From positions 1,426,001 through 1,490,000 of the forward strand of contig NZ_CP112972.1 of NCBI RefSeq assembly GCF_026410925.1: a DNA stretch of 64,000 bases. Direction: 5' to 3'. Origin of the DNA: Halovenus salina (GTDB lineage Archaea > Halobacteriota > Halobacteria > Halobacteriales > Haloarculaceae). The notes under the pieces were generated by a model, which saw only the letters and a program-made list of their open reading frames with translations, was not told the DNA's origin and ran no database searches. The position numbers were made by a program, and so were the translations under genes. This document shows, one piece after another, positions 63,112-64,000 of this stretch. Position 1 is the stretch's first letter. Each line of letters opens with the position of its first letter.

Positions 63112-63891
63112 ATGTCAGCAGGGAGCACGCGGTTCGGTGTCGGCGACCAGACGGCAATCGTCACCGGCGCATCCAGCGGTATCGGCGAGGCAATCGCGAC
63201 GGCGTTCGCCCGCGACGGCGCGAACGTCGTGGTCTGCTCGCGCGAACAGGGAAACGTCGACCCCGTCGCCGACGAAATCAACGACGGTGACCGCCCTGGA
63301 CACGCACTCGCCGTCGAGTGCGACGTGACCGACCCGGCGGCCGTCGAGGCGCTCATCGAAGCGACCGTCGCGGAGTTCGGCGGCGTCGACTGCCTTGTCA
63401 ACAACGCCGGCGCGAGCTTCATGGCCGGCTTCGACAACCTCAGCGAGAACGGCTGGAAGACCATCGTCGACATCAACCTCCACGGCACCTACCACTGCAC
63501 GCAGGCGGCCGGCGACGCGCTCGCAGACGGCGGCGGGACCGTCCTCAACCTCGCGAGCGTCGCCGGCCAGCAGGGCGCACCCTATATGAGCCACTACGGC
63601 GCGGCAAAAGCCGGCGTGATCAACCTCACGAGCACGCTCGCATACGAGTGGGCGAGCGAGGGCGTCCGTGTGAACTGCATCGCCCCGGGGTTCGTGGCGA
63701 CACCGGGCGTCGAGGCACAGATGGGCGTCACCGCCGAGGACGTCGACCGCGAGACTGTCGACCGACAGATGGGAACCAGCGAGGAGATAGCTGATATCGC
63801 CCGCTTTCTCGCCAGCCCAGCGTCGTCGTACATTGTTGGCGAGACGGTCACCGCTCGCGGCGTGCCGGACATCGCAGAGACCCCGGACTGA
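63112..63891 (+). CDS. Short-chain dehydrogenase/reductase (SDR)
   Basis: This 259-aa classical SDR has the cofactor motif AIVTGASSGIGEAIATAF, NNAG in CLVNNAGASFMAGF, and the catalytic Ser and Tyr-x3-Lys in NLASVAGQQGAPYMSHYGAA followed by KAGVINLT. It oxidises or reduces a carbonyl/hydroxyl with NAD(P)(H). Substrate unknown. It is divergent from the MoxR gene. The 109 bases after its stop hold no gene, only an AT-containing TTTATC near 63978. Confidence 0.93.
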   Translation: MSAGSTRFGVGDQTAIVTGASSGIGEAIATAFARDGANVVVCSREQGNVDPVADEINDGDRPGHALAVECDVTDPAAVEALIEATVAEFGGVDCLVNNAGASFMAGFDNLSENGWKTIVDINLHGTYHCTQAAGDALADGGGTVLNLASVAGQQGAPYMSHYGAAKAGVINLTSTLAYEWASEGVRVNCIAPGFVATPGVEAQMGVTAEDVDRETVDRQMGTSEEIADIARFLASPASSYIVGETVTARGVPDIAETPD

Positions 63892-64000
63892 TGGTGCCGA
63901 TAGTGGCAACAACTCACGAGAATTGGCATCGGCCGCGGCCCCTTCTATTCGGCGTATCGGTCGGGTTGGCCGGTAGCTTTATCTGACTGCTTGGTATACA

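Overview
The window is chromosomal DNA of a halophilic archaeon (class Halobacteria). The evidence is the high GC content, proteins very rich in Asp and Glu, many promoters with a TATA-like box about 25-30 bp upstream of the start codon (leaderless mRNAs), and haloarchaeal families such as the fused FolC-FolP enzyme, DUF5786 and DUF373 proteins, KorAB and archaeal chemotaxis proteins. I cannot name the genus from sequence alone. There is no rRNA, CRISPR array or prophage, and one tRNA gene.

Layout. 1-5.3 kb: end of a chemotaxis operon (cheB end, cheA, cheR, a HEAT-repeat protein) and a DUF373 membrane protein. 5.3-5.7 kb: tRNA-Arg(UCU) followed by repeated copies of its own 3' end arranged as hairpins. 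5.7-13.1 kb: a photobiology block with three different photolyase/cryptochrome flavoproteins (DASH type, iron-sulfur type, class-I-like) and a phytoene-desaturase-like enzyme. 13.1-26.3 kb: thioredoxin, small conserved proteins, folate synthesis (FolCP), a glycosyltransferase, a methyltransferase, a second full-length HEAT-repeat paralogue facing a double zinc-finger protein, a flavin reductase, an acyl-CoA dehydrogenase and 2-oxoacid:ferredoxin oxidoreductase (KorAB). 26.3-36.2 kb: a membrane histidine kinase, a broken MFS gene, truA, gpmI, an intact MFS transporter, a flavin amine-oxidase-like enzyme and three small enzymes or stress proteins. 36.3-40.8 kb: a 1496-residue secreted surface protein. 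40.9-49.3 kb: DUF5786, a UPF0175-PIN toxin-antitoxin pair, GNAT, aspS, topA, a GAF histidine kinase and DUF309. 49.4-52.0 kb: a four-gene operon of a winged-helix regulator, a membrane protein and an ABC exporter, with a palindromic candidate operator upstream.

52.1-55.7 kb is the accessory island. It has an AT-rich gene of unknown function, GC-rich remnant DNA, and an IS605-family element carrying only tnpB. The element sits inside a small gene at a TTAC site. Joining the two flanks restores a complete reading frame, which fixes both ends of the element to the base. 55.8-63.9 kb: a secreted transglutaminase, a DUF58 protein, two more membrane proteins and a convergent MoxR ATPase, then a short-chain dehydrogenase.

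The most promising leads are the exactly reconstructed TnpB insertion with its predicted guide RNA, the AT-rich 355-residue gene with faint RNase H/DUF3800-like features, the tRNA-tail hairpin array, the three-way photolyase cluster, and the duplicated HEAT-repeat chemotaxis-associated protein.
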